A stretch of DNA of 64,000 bases from NCBI GenBank assembly GCA_963799315.1, contig CAWCWP010000001.1:558001-622000 (forward strand), in the 5' to 3' direction. Position numbers and translations under genes: made by a program. The notes under the pieces are model-generated. The model did no database searches. It had not been told where the DNA came from and saw only the letters and a list, made by a program, of their open reading frames with translations. Positions 19,400-28,815 of this stretch are shown here, in pieces. Position 1 is the first letter of the stretch; every line of letters begins with the position of its first letter. The stretch comes from Parerythrobacter_A sp963799315. Lineage in GTDB: Bacteria > Pseudomonadota > Alphaproteobacteria > Sphingomonadales > Sphingomonadaceae.

Positions 19400-20828
19400 T
19401 CAGACCCGCTCCAGCAAGCCTTTCGCAAAGCCCGTCAGCGTATCGTCGCGCGCGCCCATCACCACGATGCGGTCGCCCGGTTTCGCCAGCCCTGCGATCA
19501 GCGTGCCGCAATCCTCGCGGTCCGCGACATATTCCGCCAGTCCGCCCGCTTCCACGATCAGCTCGACGATGCGTTCGCTGCCCTGCGTGCGGTCGGTGGT
19601 GCCGCCGTAATAGACCGGGTCGCAGAAGACGGTGATGTCTTCCGGCCCCAGTTCGCGGGCGAAGGTTTGCGGCGAGTTCGTCGCCCATCTGGCGCAAGGG
19701 TCCGTAGCCGTGTGGCTGGAAGAACGCGATGACCCGGCCCGGATGCGCCTTGAGCGTGCGCAAGGTGGCGGCGCATTTCTCTGGATTGTGGCCGAAGTCG
19801 TCGATCACTGTCACGCCGTTCGCGCTGGCGCCAAGGATGTCGAACCGGCGCGCCAGCCCGGCAAATCCCGCCAGCGCGTCCACTGCCACGCCCACCGGCA
19901 CCCCCGCCGCCGTCGCGCCTGCAATAGCCGCGAGCGCATTCGACAGATTGTGCCGCCCCGGCATGGCGAGCTTGAGCGCGTGCTCGCTCCCGTCGTGCCG
20001 GTCCACCACCAGCGCCGCCTGCTGCGTCGGTCCGTCGGCAATCGAGCCGGGTACCACGCCGATCTGCGCCTTCTCCTGTTCGACGCCGAAGGTGATCGCT
20101 TCCTTCGCGTGGCGCAGCAATGTCAGCGCCTCGGCATCGTCGGCGTTGATTACGGCGATGCGGCTGCGTTCCAGATAGTCGCCGAACAGCGCGCGCAATT
20201 CGTCCATGCCCATATGGTCGAGGCTGACATTGAGTAGCACGCCGACGGCGGGGCGATAGAGCGCGATGGAGCCGTCGCTTTCGTCCACTTCGGAAACGAA
20301 GATGCTCTCGCCCCCGACCAGCGCGCTGGCGAAGGGGCGATCCTCGCTGACGAAGTTTTTCATGACCGCGCCATTCATCACGGTCGGCTCGCGTCCGGCG
20401 GCGTGCATGATCCACCCCAGCATTCCAGTAACGGTCGACTTGCCGCTGGTGCCCGCCACCGCCAGCCCCGCGCCGCTGGTGTTGAACAGGATGGACAGCA
20501 ATTCCGCGCGGCTCATCCGCAGGCAGCCGAGTTCGGCCGCGCGCTGCACTTCGGGCACGGTGTCTTCCACGGCGGCGGAGGCGACCAGGATCTGGTCCGC
20601 CGACACGATGCCGCTGCCGTCCTGTGGATGCAGTGCGAAGCCCTGTGCTTCCAGTGCGGCGAATTTGGCAGGCGTGCGCCCCTGGTCGAAACTGCGGTCC
20701 GACCCCGCCACGGTGCAGCCGCGCCCCTTCAAAATCTGCGCCAGCGGCAGCATCCCCGATCCGCCGATGCCGCAGAAGAAGAACGGGCGGGCGAAAAGCT
20801 GTGCGGGCGTTGGCATGTCGGACGTCAT
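19400..20828 (-). CDS. Mur ligase, MurC/Mpl type (probable murein peptide ligase; frameshifted)
   Basis: N-terminal FFFCGIGGSGMLPLAQILKGRG is the UDP-binding domain. VAGTSGKSTVTGMLGWIM is the ATP-binding P-loop, SEVDESDGSI the metal site, and MPGRHNLSNALAA the ligase motif. A +1 insertion near 19676 follows GDELA; the other frame continues QTFARELGPEDITVFCDPVYYGG to the C-terminus. It clearly belongs to the MurC/Mpl subgroup. Divergence from an LD-carboxypeptidase gene favours murein-tripeptide recycling (Mpl) over de novo MurC, but this is inference. The start may be any of the Met codons at 20840, 20828 or 20816. Confidence 0.82.
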
Positions 20829-20895
20829 GGCTTTGGTCATGGATGCGCGCGGTATGCGGTTGTGTCGGATGCGGCAAGCGGGCAGGCTGCGGCCC

Positions 20896-21711
20896 ATGAC
20901 GACAATCGCCATCTGCGCGCCGGGCAAGGCGATCACGCGCGAAGCGGCGCGCAAGGTGGAGGATATCGTTACCGCGCGGGACGATGTGACGCTCCGCTTC
21001 CATCCGCAATGCTTCGCGCAGGACGGGCATTTCGCCGGGGACGACGCGACGCGGCTGGCGGCCTTCCTCGAATGCGCGAACGACCCGGCGACCGACGCGG
21101 TGTGGTTCGCAGCAGGGGGCTACGGCTCGAACCGCATCGCGGCGCAGGCAGTGGCCGGACTGGAAGCGGTCGGCGAACGCAAAACGTATCTCGGCTATTC
21201 CGATACCGGCTATCTGCTGGCGGAATTATATCGCGCGCAGACGGGTGCGCCGGTTCACGGGCCGATGGTGGCCGATATCGGGCGCGAGGGTGGCGCGGCG
21301 GCAATCGGGCGCGCGCTGGACTGGTTTACCGGCGCAGCGGCGAATGGCGAGGCTGATACGCCGGTGGTCGCATTCAACCTGACGACGCTGGCAATGCTGT
21401 GCGGCACCCGACTAATGCCCGATTTGTCCGGACATATTGTGATGGTCGAGGAAGTGGGCGAATATCTCTACGCCGTCGACCGCCTGTTTTTCCACATCGC
21501 GCAGCACCTTGGTGGCATCGCGGGCCTGAAGCTGGGCCGTATATCGCAGGTGCCGGAAAACGACCGGCCTTTCGGCGCAAGTGCCGAAGAGATCGCGCAA
21601 TACTGGTGCTACAAGGCGGGCATCGCCTATCTCGGCCGCGCCGATATCGGTCACGATGCGGACAATTCCGTTGTGCCGTTCGGCCTTGCCCGCATCGCTT
21701 GGTGCGCATAG
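20896..21711 (+). CDS. LD-carboxypeptidase (family S66)
   Basis: The 271-residue enzyme begins MTTIAICAPGKAITREAARK and shows WFAAGGYGSNRI, the nucleophile Ser102 in GYSDTGY, a Glu in VMVEEVGEYLY and a His in ADIGHDADN, the Ser-Glu-His triad of family S66. These enzymes cut the L-Lys/DAP-D-Ala bond of murein tetrapeptides in the cytoplasm. It is divergent from the Mpl-like ligase gene, which could reuse the tripeptide produced. Intact frame; the longer upstream reading frame is a shadow of the ligase gene. Confidence 0.9.
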   Translation: MTTIAICAPGKAITREAARKVEDIVTARDDVTLRFHPQCFAQDGHFAGDDATRLAAFLECANDPATDAVWFAAGGYGSNRIAAQAVAGLEAVGERKTYLGYSDTGYLLAELYRAQTGAPVHGPMVADIGREGGAAAIGRALDWFTGAAANGEADTPVVAFNLTTLAMLCGTRLMPDLSGHIVMVEEVGEYLYAVDRLFFHIAQHLGGIAGLKLGRISQVPENDRPFGASAEEIAQYWCYKAGIAYLGRADIGHDADNSVVPFGLARIAWCA

Positions 21712-21760
21712 GCCACAGGCCGAATGAACAGGCCCGAAACGGGTGTCGCAGGAGCAGAAA

Positions 21761-22744
21761 ATGACAGCATTCGTCTTTCCGGGGCAGGGCAGCCAGCGGG
21801 TCGGCATGGGCCGCGACCTGGCCGATGCCAGCACCGCCGCGCGCGAGGTTTTTCAGGAAGTGGACGAGGCGCTGTCGCAGAACCTCAGCACGCTGATGCG
21901 CGACGGGCCGGAAAGCGAGCTGATGCTGACCCGCAATGCACAGCCCGCGATCATGGCGAATGCGATGGCGGTGCTGCGGGTGGCTCAGGCCGAGTTCGAT
22001 CTCGTGCTGGCCGACACCGCGCAATGTGTCGCAGGCCACAGCCTAGGCGAATACACTGCCTTGTGCGCCGTCGATGCGTTCTCGCTGGCTGACACGGCGC
22101 GGCTGCTTCGGTTGCGCGGCGATGCGATGCAGTCCGCCGTACCGGTGGGCGAGGGTGCGATGTGCGCGCTGCTGGGTGCCGATGTCGGGAAGGCGCAGGC
22201 GCTGGCGGATGCGGCGGCGCAAGGGCAGGTTTGCACCGTGGCGAACGACAACGATCCGGGGCAGGTCGTGCTGTCGGGTCATGCCGGTGCGATCGAGCGC
22301 GCGGTGGGCATGGTGAAGGACCACGGCATCAAGCGCGGCGTGCCGCTGCCGGTATCCGCCCCGTTCCACTGTCCGCTGATGCAGCCCGCCGCCGATGCGA
22401 TGGCGGAGGCGCTGGCCGAGACGCCGCCTGCCACGCTGGCCCTGCCACTTTACGCCAATGTCACCGCCGATGAGGTGCGCGACCCCGACACCGTGCGCGC
22501 CTTGCTGGTCGAGCAGGTGACAGGCCGTGTCCGCTGGCGCGAAAGCGTGCTGGCGATGCACGAGGCGGGCGTGACGCGGTTCGTCGAACTGGGCGGCAAG
22601 GTGCTCGGCCCGATGATCGGGCGCACGGTAAAAGACGCGCGTGTGACGAGCCTGATGACGATGGCCGATCTCGAAGCGTTTGCGAAAGCGAGTGTTTGGC
22701 GCCGCAGAGGCGCAGGGACGCAGAGGGTATGGATGAACGGTTGA
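21761..22744 (+). CDS. fabD: Malonyl-CoA:ACP transacylase with an altered C-terminus
   Basis: The 327-residue enzyme loads malonate onto acyl carrier protein. It begins MTAFVFPGQGSQRVGMGRDL, has the serine elbow AGHSLGEYTAL and the catalytic His in SAPFHCPLM. GGAG lies 6 bases before the ATG. The natural end is expected just after DLEAFAKA (about residue 310). The frame instead runs on through a repeat-derived segment (SVWRRRGAGTQRVWMNG) into the start of a GxxExxY cassette. The cassette insertion therefore replaced the original stop. fabG follows after the cassette. Confidence 0.94.
   Translation: MTAFVFPGQGSQRVGMGRDLADASTAAREVFQEVDEALSQNLSTLMRDGPESELMLTRNAQPAIMANAMAVLRVAQAEFDLVLADTAQCVAGHSLGEYTALCAVDAFSLADTARLLRLRGDAMQSAVPVGEGAMCALLGADVGKAQALADAAAQGQVCTVANDNDPGQVVLSGHAGAIERAVGMVKDHGIKRGVPLPVSAPFHCPLMQPAADAMAEALAETPPATLALPLYANVTADEVRDPDTVRALLVEQVTGRVRWRESVLAMHEAGVTRFVELGGKVLGPMIGRTVKDARVTSLMTMADLEAFAKASVWRRRGAGTQRVWMNG
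22698..22727 (+). repeat. Left terminal repeat of the GxxExxY cassette
   Basis: GGCGCCGCAGAGGCGCAGGG and the following ACGCAGAGG form the left copy of a degenerate purine-rich repeat. A near-inverted copy (CAGCGTCCTCCGCGCCTCTG) lies at 23126-23145. A third, direct copy lies at 59472-59505. Confidence 0.65.
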
Positions 22745-23159
22745 ATGAAATAACCGGCATGTGGTTGACAGTGCATTCGCATCCACCGCGAACTTGGTCC
22801 CGGCTTGCTGGAACGGTGTATGAGACCGTGCTCGAGCGTGCTTTAACGCGCAAGGATGACGCCGTTGATACGGCAAAACCCGATCGATATTGCGTTGACG
22901 GATTGCGTTTTCCCAGGTGCGTTCAGGGTGGATCGCTGGTGACGATCGTTTTGGTTCTGGAAATCAAGTCGGTGGAGAGACTGTCGAACCTTCATGCGAA
23001 GCAAGTTCTGACGTACTCGCGCCATGGACCGCAGGCCGTCGGCCTGCTTTTGAACTTTTCGCGGCGAGACGATGAAAGAGGCGTACCAGGCTCGTAATCA
23101 ACTACACACGGTTCGTAACGCCACTCAGCGTCCTCCGCGCCTCTGCGGAAAACGCCTAA
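22729..23159 (+). pseudogene. GxxExxY family protein gene, heavily frameshifted
   Basis: Fragments in different frames assemble into one GxxExxY protein: MDERLNEITG, VVDSAF, IHRELGPGLLER, VYETVLERALTR (the G-LE--YE motif that names the family), NPIDIALTDCVFPGAFRVD, VTIVLVLEIKSVERLSNLHAKQVLTY, VGLLLNF, and finally RLVINYTRFVTPLSVLRASAENA ending at TAA 23157-23159. At least five frame changes occur in 431 bases, far more than in neighbouring genes, so real decay is likely. The end of the coding sequence doubles as the right terminal repeat. Function of the family is unknown to me; it lies between fabD and fabG. Confidence 0.8.
23121..23152 (-). repeat. Right terminal repeat of the GxxExxY cassette
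   Basis: Read on the minus strand this is TTCCGCAGAGGCGCGGAGGA followed by CGCTGAG, a near-match to the repeat at 22698-22727. The two face each other across the cassette. The segment also encodes the last residues of the GxxExxY protein (LRASAE). Confidence 0.6.
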
Positions 23160-23177
23160 ACAAGGAGATATTCCGAA

Positions 23178-23931
23178 ATGTTCAGCCTCGAAGGAAAAAC
23201 CGCACTCGTCACCGGTGCCAGCGGCGGGATCGGGTCGGCTATTGCGGTGGCGCTGGCGGGGCAGGGGGCGCGGCTGGCGTTATCGGGTTCCAATGGCGCG
23301 AAGCTGCGCGCGTTTCGCGAACAATTGAATGCCGAAACCGGTGGCGACCATGTGGAGATTACCTGCGACCTGTCGAACGCCGAGCAAGTGGAAGAACTGG
23401 TGCCCGCCACGCTGGATACGCTGGGGGGCCTCGACATCTCTGGTCAACAATGCCGGCATCACGCGCGACAATCTGGCGATGCGGATGAAGGACGAGGAAT
23501 GGCGCGATGTGCTGTCGGTCAATCTCGACGCCGCGTTCCGCCTCATGCGCGCCTGCGCCCGTCCGATGATGAAGGCGCGTTCGGGCCGCATCGTCTCGAT
23601 CACCAGCGTGGTCGGCGCGACGGGCAATCCGGGCCAGATGAACTATGCGGCGGCGAAGGCCGGGCTGGTCGGCATGTCGAAGTCGCTGGCGCAGGAACTG
23701 GCGACGCGCGGCGTCACGGTCAATTGCGTCGCGCCTGGCTTCATCCGCACCGCGATGACCGACGATCTGCCCGATGCGCAGAAAGACGCGCTCAATGCCC
23801 GCATTCCGGCGGGCCGGATGGGCGAGGGCGGCGATATCGGCGCGGCGGTGGCGTATCTTTCGTCGGACGAGGCGGCCTATGTCACCGGCCAGACGCTGCA
23901 TGTGAATGGTGGCATGGCGATGATGGGCTAA
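23178..23931 (+). CDS. fabG: 3-oxoacyl-[acyl-carrier-protein] reductase (frameshifted)
   Basis: The protein begins MFSLEGKTALVTGASGGIGSAI. A +1 insertion near 23443 falls inside GLDI-LVNNAGITRDNLAMRM, and the second frame carries SGRIVSITSVVGATGNPGQMNYAAAKAGL (Ser, Tyr, Lys triad), VAPGFIRTAMTD and GQTLHVNGGMAMM. Corrected length is 250 residues, standard for FabG, the NADPH-dependent reductase of fatty-acid elongation. AAGGAG lies about 12 bases before the ATG. The neighbour fabD supports the assignment. Confidence 0.94.
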
Positions 23932-23961
23932 AGCCGCGCGGCATCCCGAGAGGAACACCAA

Positions 23962-24546
23962 ATGACGAAATTTATCCTGAAGCCTTCACGCGGCGCTATC
24001 GTCGCATTCGCCGGAACCATGTTGCTGGTATGGGGCGCGATCGCTCCGGCCAGTGCGCAGGATACCGCCGCAGGCGAAGGGCAGCAGGCCGAAACCCTCT
24101 ACGATTGCCCGCTCAACGAAGCGACCGAAGAATACATGACGCTGCTGATCCGCGACCTGACGGGCGCGGCGGACGACGAGGTCTCCGAAAAGGTCAGCGA
24201 CCTTGCCTCCGACGACGTGCTGACTTGTGTGGAACGGCACAACGTGCCCGAAGACGATGTTGAGGGGTATGCCGCCTATGCCTTTGCCGCGGTCGCAGAA
24301 GCGTTGGGGGCCGAGGTGCTGTCGGTGTCCGGGTTCGATGTGGATGTGATCGATACGATCTTCGATGTGGGCGAAGGCCGGACGAACACGGGCGTCGGCG
24401 AATTCGACGAGGCGCGTGTGCAGACGATTCTGGAAAGCGCCTATTCCGGCGAGGCCGATCCCGCCGAAATACCCGAACAGGTGTGGACGATGCTCGGCAT
24501 CTATGTGGAATCGACCGCGATGGTGAACCGCTACGTTGCGCAGTAA
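23962..24546 (+). CDS. Secreted acidic hypothetical protein
   Basis: The 194-residue protein has a basic start (MTKFILKPSRG), a hydrophobic core and a likely signal peptidase site at ASAQ-D near residue 33. The mature part is rich in Asp and Glu, with two cysteines about 40 residues apart (YDCPLNEA and LTCVERH) that could form a disulfide. I recognise no family. GAGAGGA sits about 10 bases before the ATG. It lies alone between fabG and dnaN. Confidence 0.75.
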   Translation: MTKFILKPSRGAIVAFAGTMLLVWGAIAPASAQDTAAGEGQQAETLYDCPLNEATEEYMTLLIRDLTGAADDEVSEKVSDLASDDVLTCVERHNVPEDDVEGYAAYAFAAVAEALGAEVLSVSGFDVDVIDTIFDVGEGRTNTGVGEFDEARVQTILESAYSGEADPAEIPEQVWTMLGIYVESTAMVNRYVAQ

Positions 24547-24712
24547 CGGGCACGGCCACCCCGCTCACCCGCAATTATCCCCAAGGAAGCGGGGCCGCAC
24601 CTGCCATCGCCCTTGCCGCCATAGGCCTTCGCGCTAAGGTCGCGCGCATGATTATCCGGCGCCACGGGCGATTCCGGCGGCCTATCGGGCAAGACTTGTT
24701 AGAGGGGTTACC

Positions 24713-25846
24713 ATGAAAGCCACGATCGAACGCGCCACCCTGCTGCGGTGCCTCAGCCATGTGCAGTCCGTGGTGGAACGGCGCAACACCATCCCCATCC
24801 TCAGCAACGTGCTGATCGAAGCCGATGCGGGGGGCACTCTGAAGGTCATGGCAACCGACCTCGATTTGCAGGTGGTGGAGAACATGGCGGCCGCGTCCGT
24901 CGAGGATGCGGGCGCGATTACCGTGCCGGCCCACCTGCTGTTCGATATCGCGCGCAAGCTGCCCGACGGCAGCCAGGTCAGCCTGGAAACGGCGGAAAAC
25001 CGCATGACGGTGAAAGCCGGACGCAGCCGGTTCAAGCTGCCGACGCTGCCGCGCGACGACTTTCCGGTGATCGTGGAAGGCGACCTGCCGACCAGTTTCG
25101 AACTGCCCGCCAAGACGCTGGCCGAAATGATCGACCGCACGCGCTTCGCCATCAGTACCGAGGAAACGCGCTATTACCTCAACGGCATCTTCCTGCATGT
25201 TGCGGATGATGGCAGCGCCGGGCCGGTGCTGAAAGCTGCCGCGACCGATGGACACCGGCTGGCGCGCTTCACGCTGGCGCAGCCGGAGGGGGCCGACGGC
25301 ATGCCCGACGTCATCGTGCCGCGAAAGGCCGTGGCGGAATTGCGCAAGCTGCTGGACGAGGCGATGGAGGGGCAGGTCCAGATCGACCTGTCCGCCAGCA
25401 AGGTGCGCTTCACGCTGGGCGGCGAGGGCGGCGTGGTGCTGACCAGCAAGCTGATCGACGGCACTTTCCCCGATTACAGCCGCGTCATCCCGACCGGCAA
25501 CGACAAGCTGCTCAAGATCGACCCCAAGAGCTTTTTCGCCGGTGTCGACCGCGTGGCGACCATCGCCACGGAGAAAACGCGCGCGGTGAAGATGGGGCTG
25601 GAAAAGGACAAGGTGGTCCTTTCGGTCACCAGTCCGGACAACGGAACCGCAACGGAGGAAGTCGCGGCGGAATACAGCAGCGACGGGTTCGAAATCGGCT
25701 TCAATGCGAATTATCTCAAGGACATTCTGGGGCAGATCGACAGCGACACGGTGGAACTGCACCTCGCCGATGCAGGCGCGCCGACGCTGATCCGCAAAGA
25801 CGACAAGAGCCCCGCGCTGTATGTCCTGATGCCGATGCGGGTTTAA
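24713..25846 (+). CDS. dnaN: DNA polymerase III beta sliding clamp
   Basis: The 377-residue clamp is intact. It begins MKATIERATLLRCLSHVQSV and has RRNTIPILSNVLI, TEETRYYLNGIFLHV and AATDGHRLARF. It ends with the conserved ALYVLMPMRV. It encircles DNA and tethers the replicative polymerase. GAGGGG lies 6-7 bases upstream of the ATG. dnaA and recF are not nearby in the window, unlike the classical dnaA-dnaN-recF arrangement. Confidence 0.98.
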   Translation: MKATIERATLLRCLSHVQSVVERRNTIPILSNVLIEADAGGTLKVMATDLDLQVVENMAAASVEDAGAITVPAHLLFDIARKLPDGSQVSLETAENRMTVKAGRSRFKLPTLPRDDFPVIVEGDLPTSFELPAKTLAEMIDRTRFAISTEETRYYLNGIFLHVADDGSAGPVLKAAATDGHRLARFTLAQPEGADGMPDVIVPRKAVAELRKLLDEAMEGQVQIDLSASKVRFTLGGEGGVVLTSKLIDGTFPDYSRVIPTGNDKLLKIDPKSFFAGVDRVATIATEKTRAVKMGLEKDKVVLSVTSPDNGTATEEVAAEYSSDGFEIGFNANYLKDILGQIDSDTVELHLADAGAPTLIRKDDKSPALYVLMPMRV

Positions 25847-25851
25847 CGATT

Positions 25852-26778
25852 GTGCGGCTGGTCTTTGGCGCTGCTGCGCTGGCTTTGGCGTCGCCCGCTG
25901 CTGCGCAGGCACAGCCTTGGCGGCTCGACACTGGCGGGGATTTCTCGGCGATTCTGGATTGTCTCGAGGCCGCTAACCTGACGCTGATTTCTGCGCATCG
26001 CGGCGGGCCGACGCCGGGGCTGCCGGAAAACTCCATCGAAGCGATGGATGCCCTGCTCCATGCCACGCCGATGTCGGCGGAAATCGACGTTGCCGCCAGC
26101 CGCGACGGGGTGCTGTTCCTGCTGCATGACAACACGCTGGATAGGACCACGACCGGCACCGGCGAAGCGGCGGCGCAGGACTGGGCCACGCTGTCGCAAC
26201 TGCGCCTGCGCGACGAAGCGGGCTGGACCACGCCCTATCGCATCCCGACGCTGGAGGCGGCGCTGGCATGGGCGAAAGGCCGGACGGCGCTGACGATCGA
26301 TTTCAAGCGGTCCGCGCCTTACGAGGATGTCATCGCCATGATCCGTGCGCAGGACATGGCGCAGGAAGTGATGCTGGTCGCCTATTCGCTGGACGGCGCG
26401 GTCAAGCTGCACGCGCTCGCGCCCGACATGCTGATATCGCTGTCGATGGAGCGGCCGGGTGCGCTGGACGAGGCAGTGGCGGCAGGCATTGCGGCGGACC
26501 GGCTGGTCGCCTTCACCGGCACGCATACGGCACGGCCCGACCTCTATCGGGTGCTGGACGATGCCGATGTGGAAGTGATTTTCGGCACCCTGGGCAGGTC
26601 CGATTCCATCGACAACCAGCTCGACCGTTATGGCATCGACAGTCGCTATGCCGACCTCGGCGCGCTGGGCGTGGACATCATCGCCACCGACCGGCCCCGC
26701 GCAGCAGCAATTGCCCTCGCCGAGGCGGGTCGCCTGCCGAAAACGGGCCAGTGCGGTTTCACCCGCGCCGCGCCCTGA
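25852..26778 (+). CDS. Secreted glycerophosphodiester phosphodiesterase
   Basis: The 308-residue protein uses a GTG start at 25852, five bases after the dnaN stop, and begins with a signal peptide (VRLVFGAAALALASPAAAQA). GDPD metal-site motifs are present: ISAHRGGPTPGLPENSIEA (His, Arg, Glu, Asn), EIDVAASRDG (Glu, Asp) and LHDNTLDRTT (His). It hydrolyses glycerophosphodiesters to sn-glycerol-3-phosphate and an alcohol. A C-terminal GVDIIATDRP fits the barrel end. Likely co-transcribed with dnaN. Confidence 0.9.
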   Translation: MRLVFGAAALALASPAAAQAQPWRLDTGGDFSAILDCLEAANLTLISAHRGGPTPGLPENSIEAMDALLHATPMSAEIDVAASRDGVLFLLHDNTLDRTTTGTGEAAAQDWATLSQLRLRDEAGWTTPYRIPTLEAALAWAKGRTALTIDFKRSAPYEDVIAMIRAQDMAQEVMLVAYSLDGAVKLHALAPDMLISLSMERPGALDEAVAAGIAADRLVAFTGTHTARPDLYRVLDDADVEVIFGTLGRSDSIDNQLDRYGIDSRYADLGALGVDIIATDRPRAAAIALAEAGRLPKTGQCGFTRAAP

Positions 26779-26797
26779 CCTTTTGAAAGAACTGACT

Positions 26798-27891
26798 ATG
26801 CGCCAAGTCCACGTCGACAAATCGTCCATCCAAAACGCGACCCTCGCGGAGGGCGACACAGCGCCGCTCGCATCGGGTAGCGTGCGGCTGGCAGTCGAGA
26901 GCTTTTCGGTCACGGCGAACAACGTGACCTATGCGGTGGTGGGCGACGGGTTCGGCTACTGGAACTTCTTCCCGCCGACCGGTGCCGATGGCGCCGACAC
27001 GGGCATCGTGCCGGTGTGGGGCCATGCGCGCGTGATCGAAAGCGACCATGCGGAGTTTGCCGTGGGCGAGCGGGTTTATGGCTATCTGCCGATGGCGTCG
27101 CATCTCGATGTGGTGCCGGGCAAGGTGACGCGCGGGGGCTTCACCGACGCCGCGCCGCATCGCCAGCCGATGAGCCCGATCTACAACCAGTATTCGCGCC
27201 TCGATGCCGATCCCGAACACGATCCGACGCGTGAGGGCGAGCGGATGCTGTTCGGTCCGCTGTTCAAGACCGGTTTCCTGATCGAAAGCTTCTTCCGCGC
27301 GGAAAGCTGGTTCGATGCGGGCGCGATGGTGATGACCAGCGCCTCGTCGAAAACCGCGATGGGTCTGGCCAGCGTGGCAAAACACCGTTCGCCGGATGTC
27401 CGTCGCATCGGGCTGACCTCGGCGGGCAATGTCGCCTTCACCAAGGCGACCGGCCTGTATGACGAGGTGCTGGATTACGACGCCGTGGATTCGCTGCCGA
27501 CGAAGCCGTGCGTGACGGTCGATTTTGCCGGCAATGCGGCAGTGCTGGCGGCGCTGCACAATCACCTTGGGCGATGCGCTGAAATACTCCTGCCTCGTCG
27601 GGGCCACGCATATCGAGGAGCGCGGCAGCGGTATGGGTGGCGGCGCGCGACTTGCCCGGCCCGAAACCCACGATGTTCTTCGCGCCCGACCACGCGGTTG
27701 CGGCGGTGAAGGCGCTGGGGCCGAAAGGCTTCGGCATGGAACTGGCGGAAAGCTGGCATGCCTTCCTCGCCGATCTTGGAGATAGCGTCGCCATCGAACG
27801 GCGCAGCGGGCTGGAGCAGGCGCGCGACACATTTGCCGCGATGGTGCGCGGCGAGGTCGACCCCGCGACCGGGATCATCATCGAACCGTAA
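26798..27891 (+). CDS. DUF2855 family protein (frameshifted twice)
   Basis: Three frames together give about 364 residues: MRQVHVDKSSIQNATL, NNVTYAVVGDGFGYWNFFPP, FLIESFFRAESWFDAG and VMTSASSKTAMGLAS. After a +1 near 27573 it reads DALKYSCLVGATHIEER, and after another +1 near 27655 PGPKPTMFFAPDHAV and GIIIEP. The arrangement resembles a medium-chain-dehydrogenase-like fold and matches DUF2855 as I remember it. The biochemical activity is unknown. It follows the phosphodiesterase gene by 19 bases, so the two may be co-transcribed. Confidence 0.82.
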
Positions 27892-27903
27892 TCGAGCGGC
27901 CCG

Positions 27904-28779
27904 TCAGGCCGCCTTGGCCATCTCCGGTTCCGGCGTGTCGAGGAAGCGGCGCATCGCACTGACGCTTTGCTCACGGTGGCTGAGCAGGAACAGGTGCCCG
28001 CCGCCCTCCATGATTTCCAGCTCGCTGTTCGGGATCAGCTTGTTCAGGATCTTGCCGTTCACCACCGGCACGATCTGGTCATCGTCGCCCATCATGATCA
28101 GCGTCGGCTTTTTTAGGAACGGCAGCGCGGGCGCGCTGGTCCAGCCCGCCATCGCCAGCAACTGATAGAAATAGCCGCGCGGCGTGGGCGGGGTCAGCCG
28201 CCCGATATGCGCGCCCTTGCCTTCATTCTGGGTATCGTTCTGGCCAGCACCGGTGGTGGCAGGCTGCACGCCGCCATACAGCGTCTCGAAATGCTTCGCC
28301 ATGAAGGCGGCATCCACATAGCGGCGCGGGTCGGCCATCTTGCTCAGTGCAGCCGGATTGCCGGGCACCATGACCATGCCCGCGCTGGTCGCCAGCAGCA
28401 CCAGCCGCCGCGTGCGTCCGGGATGTTGCAGCGCGAAATGCTGCGCCATCGCGCCGCCCCAGCTCACGCCCATCACATCGGCCTTCCGCACGCCGAACAG
28501 GTCCAGCACCTTGGTCGCGGTCCATGCCATCGTGAAGGCGTTGTAGGGCACGGTGGGTTCGGGCGATTTGCCGACGCCGGGCATGTCGAACATGATGAAC
28601 CCGCGATCGTCCAGCGCCTCAGCCAGCGGGGCGACCGCTTCGATATTCGCACCGATGCCGTTGAAGAACAGGACCGGCGGATGGTCGCTCGGTTCGTCCA
28701 GCCGCCAGCGCGCGATGCGCAGGGTGCGACCGCCCACTTTTTCAAGGCTGATTTCGGCAGTGCTCATCGGATCGGTCAA
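27904..28779 (-). CDS. Alpha/beta hydrolase, intracellular PHA depolymerase-like
   Basis: The 291-residue hydrolase has the oxyanion region PPVLFFNGIGANIEAVAPL, the nucleophile Ser in MGVSWGGAMAQ, an Asp in MGDDDQIVP and a His in EGGGHLFL. NGIGAN and VSWGG are characteristic of intracellular poly(3-hydroxyalkanoate) depolymerases. It lies 36 bases downstream of phaC on the same strand, forming a PHA operon. The start may instead be Met5 (28767). Frame intact. Confidence 0.83.
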   Translation of the reverse strand: MTDPMSTAEISLEKVGGRTLRIARWRLDEPSDHPPVLFFNGIGANIEAVAPLAEALDDRGFIMFDMPGVGKSPEPTVPYNAFTMAWTATKVLDLFGVRKADVMGVSWGGAMAQHFALQHPGRTRRLVLLATSAGMVMVPGNPAALSKMADPRRYVDAAFMAKHFETLYGGVQPATTGAGQNDTQNEGKGAHIGRLTPPTPRGYFYQLLAMAGWTSAPALPFLKKPTLIMMGDDDQIVPVVNGKILNKLIPNSELEIMEGGGHLFLLSHREQSVSAMRRFLDTPEPEMAKAA

Positions 28780-28815
28780 ACGCTTGTCCTGTTCGGCGCC
28801 CGCTTTTAGCGAGCT

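Noticed and set aside
18897..20954. Extended C-terminal fusion of the Mur ligase frame into the oxygenase gene
   Set aside because: The apparent fusion arises from the +1 shift near 19676. The correct frame ends at 19400 with a normal Mur ligase C-terminus.
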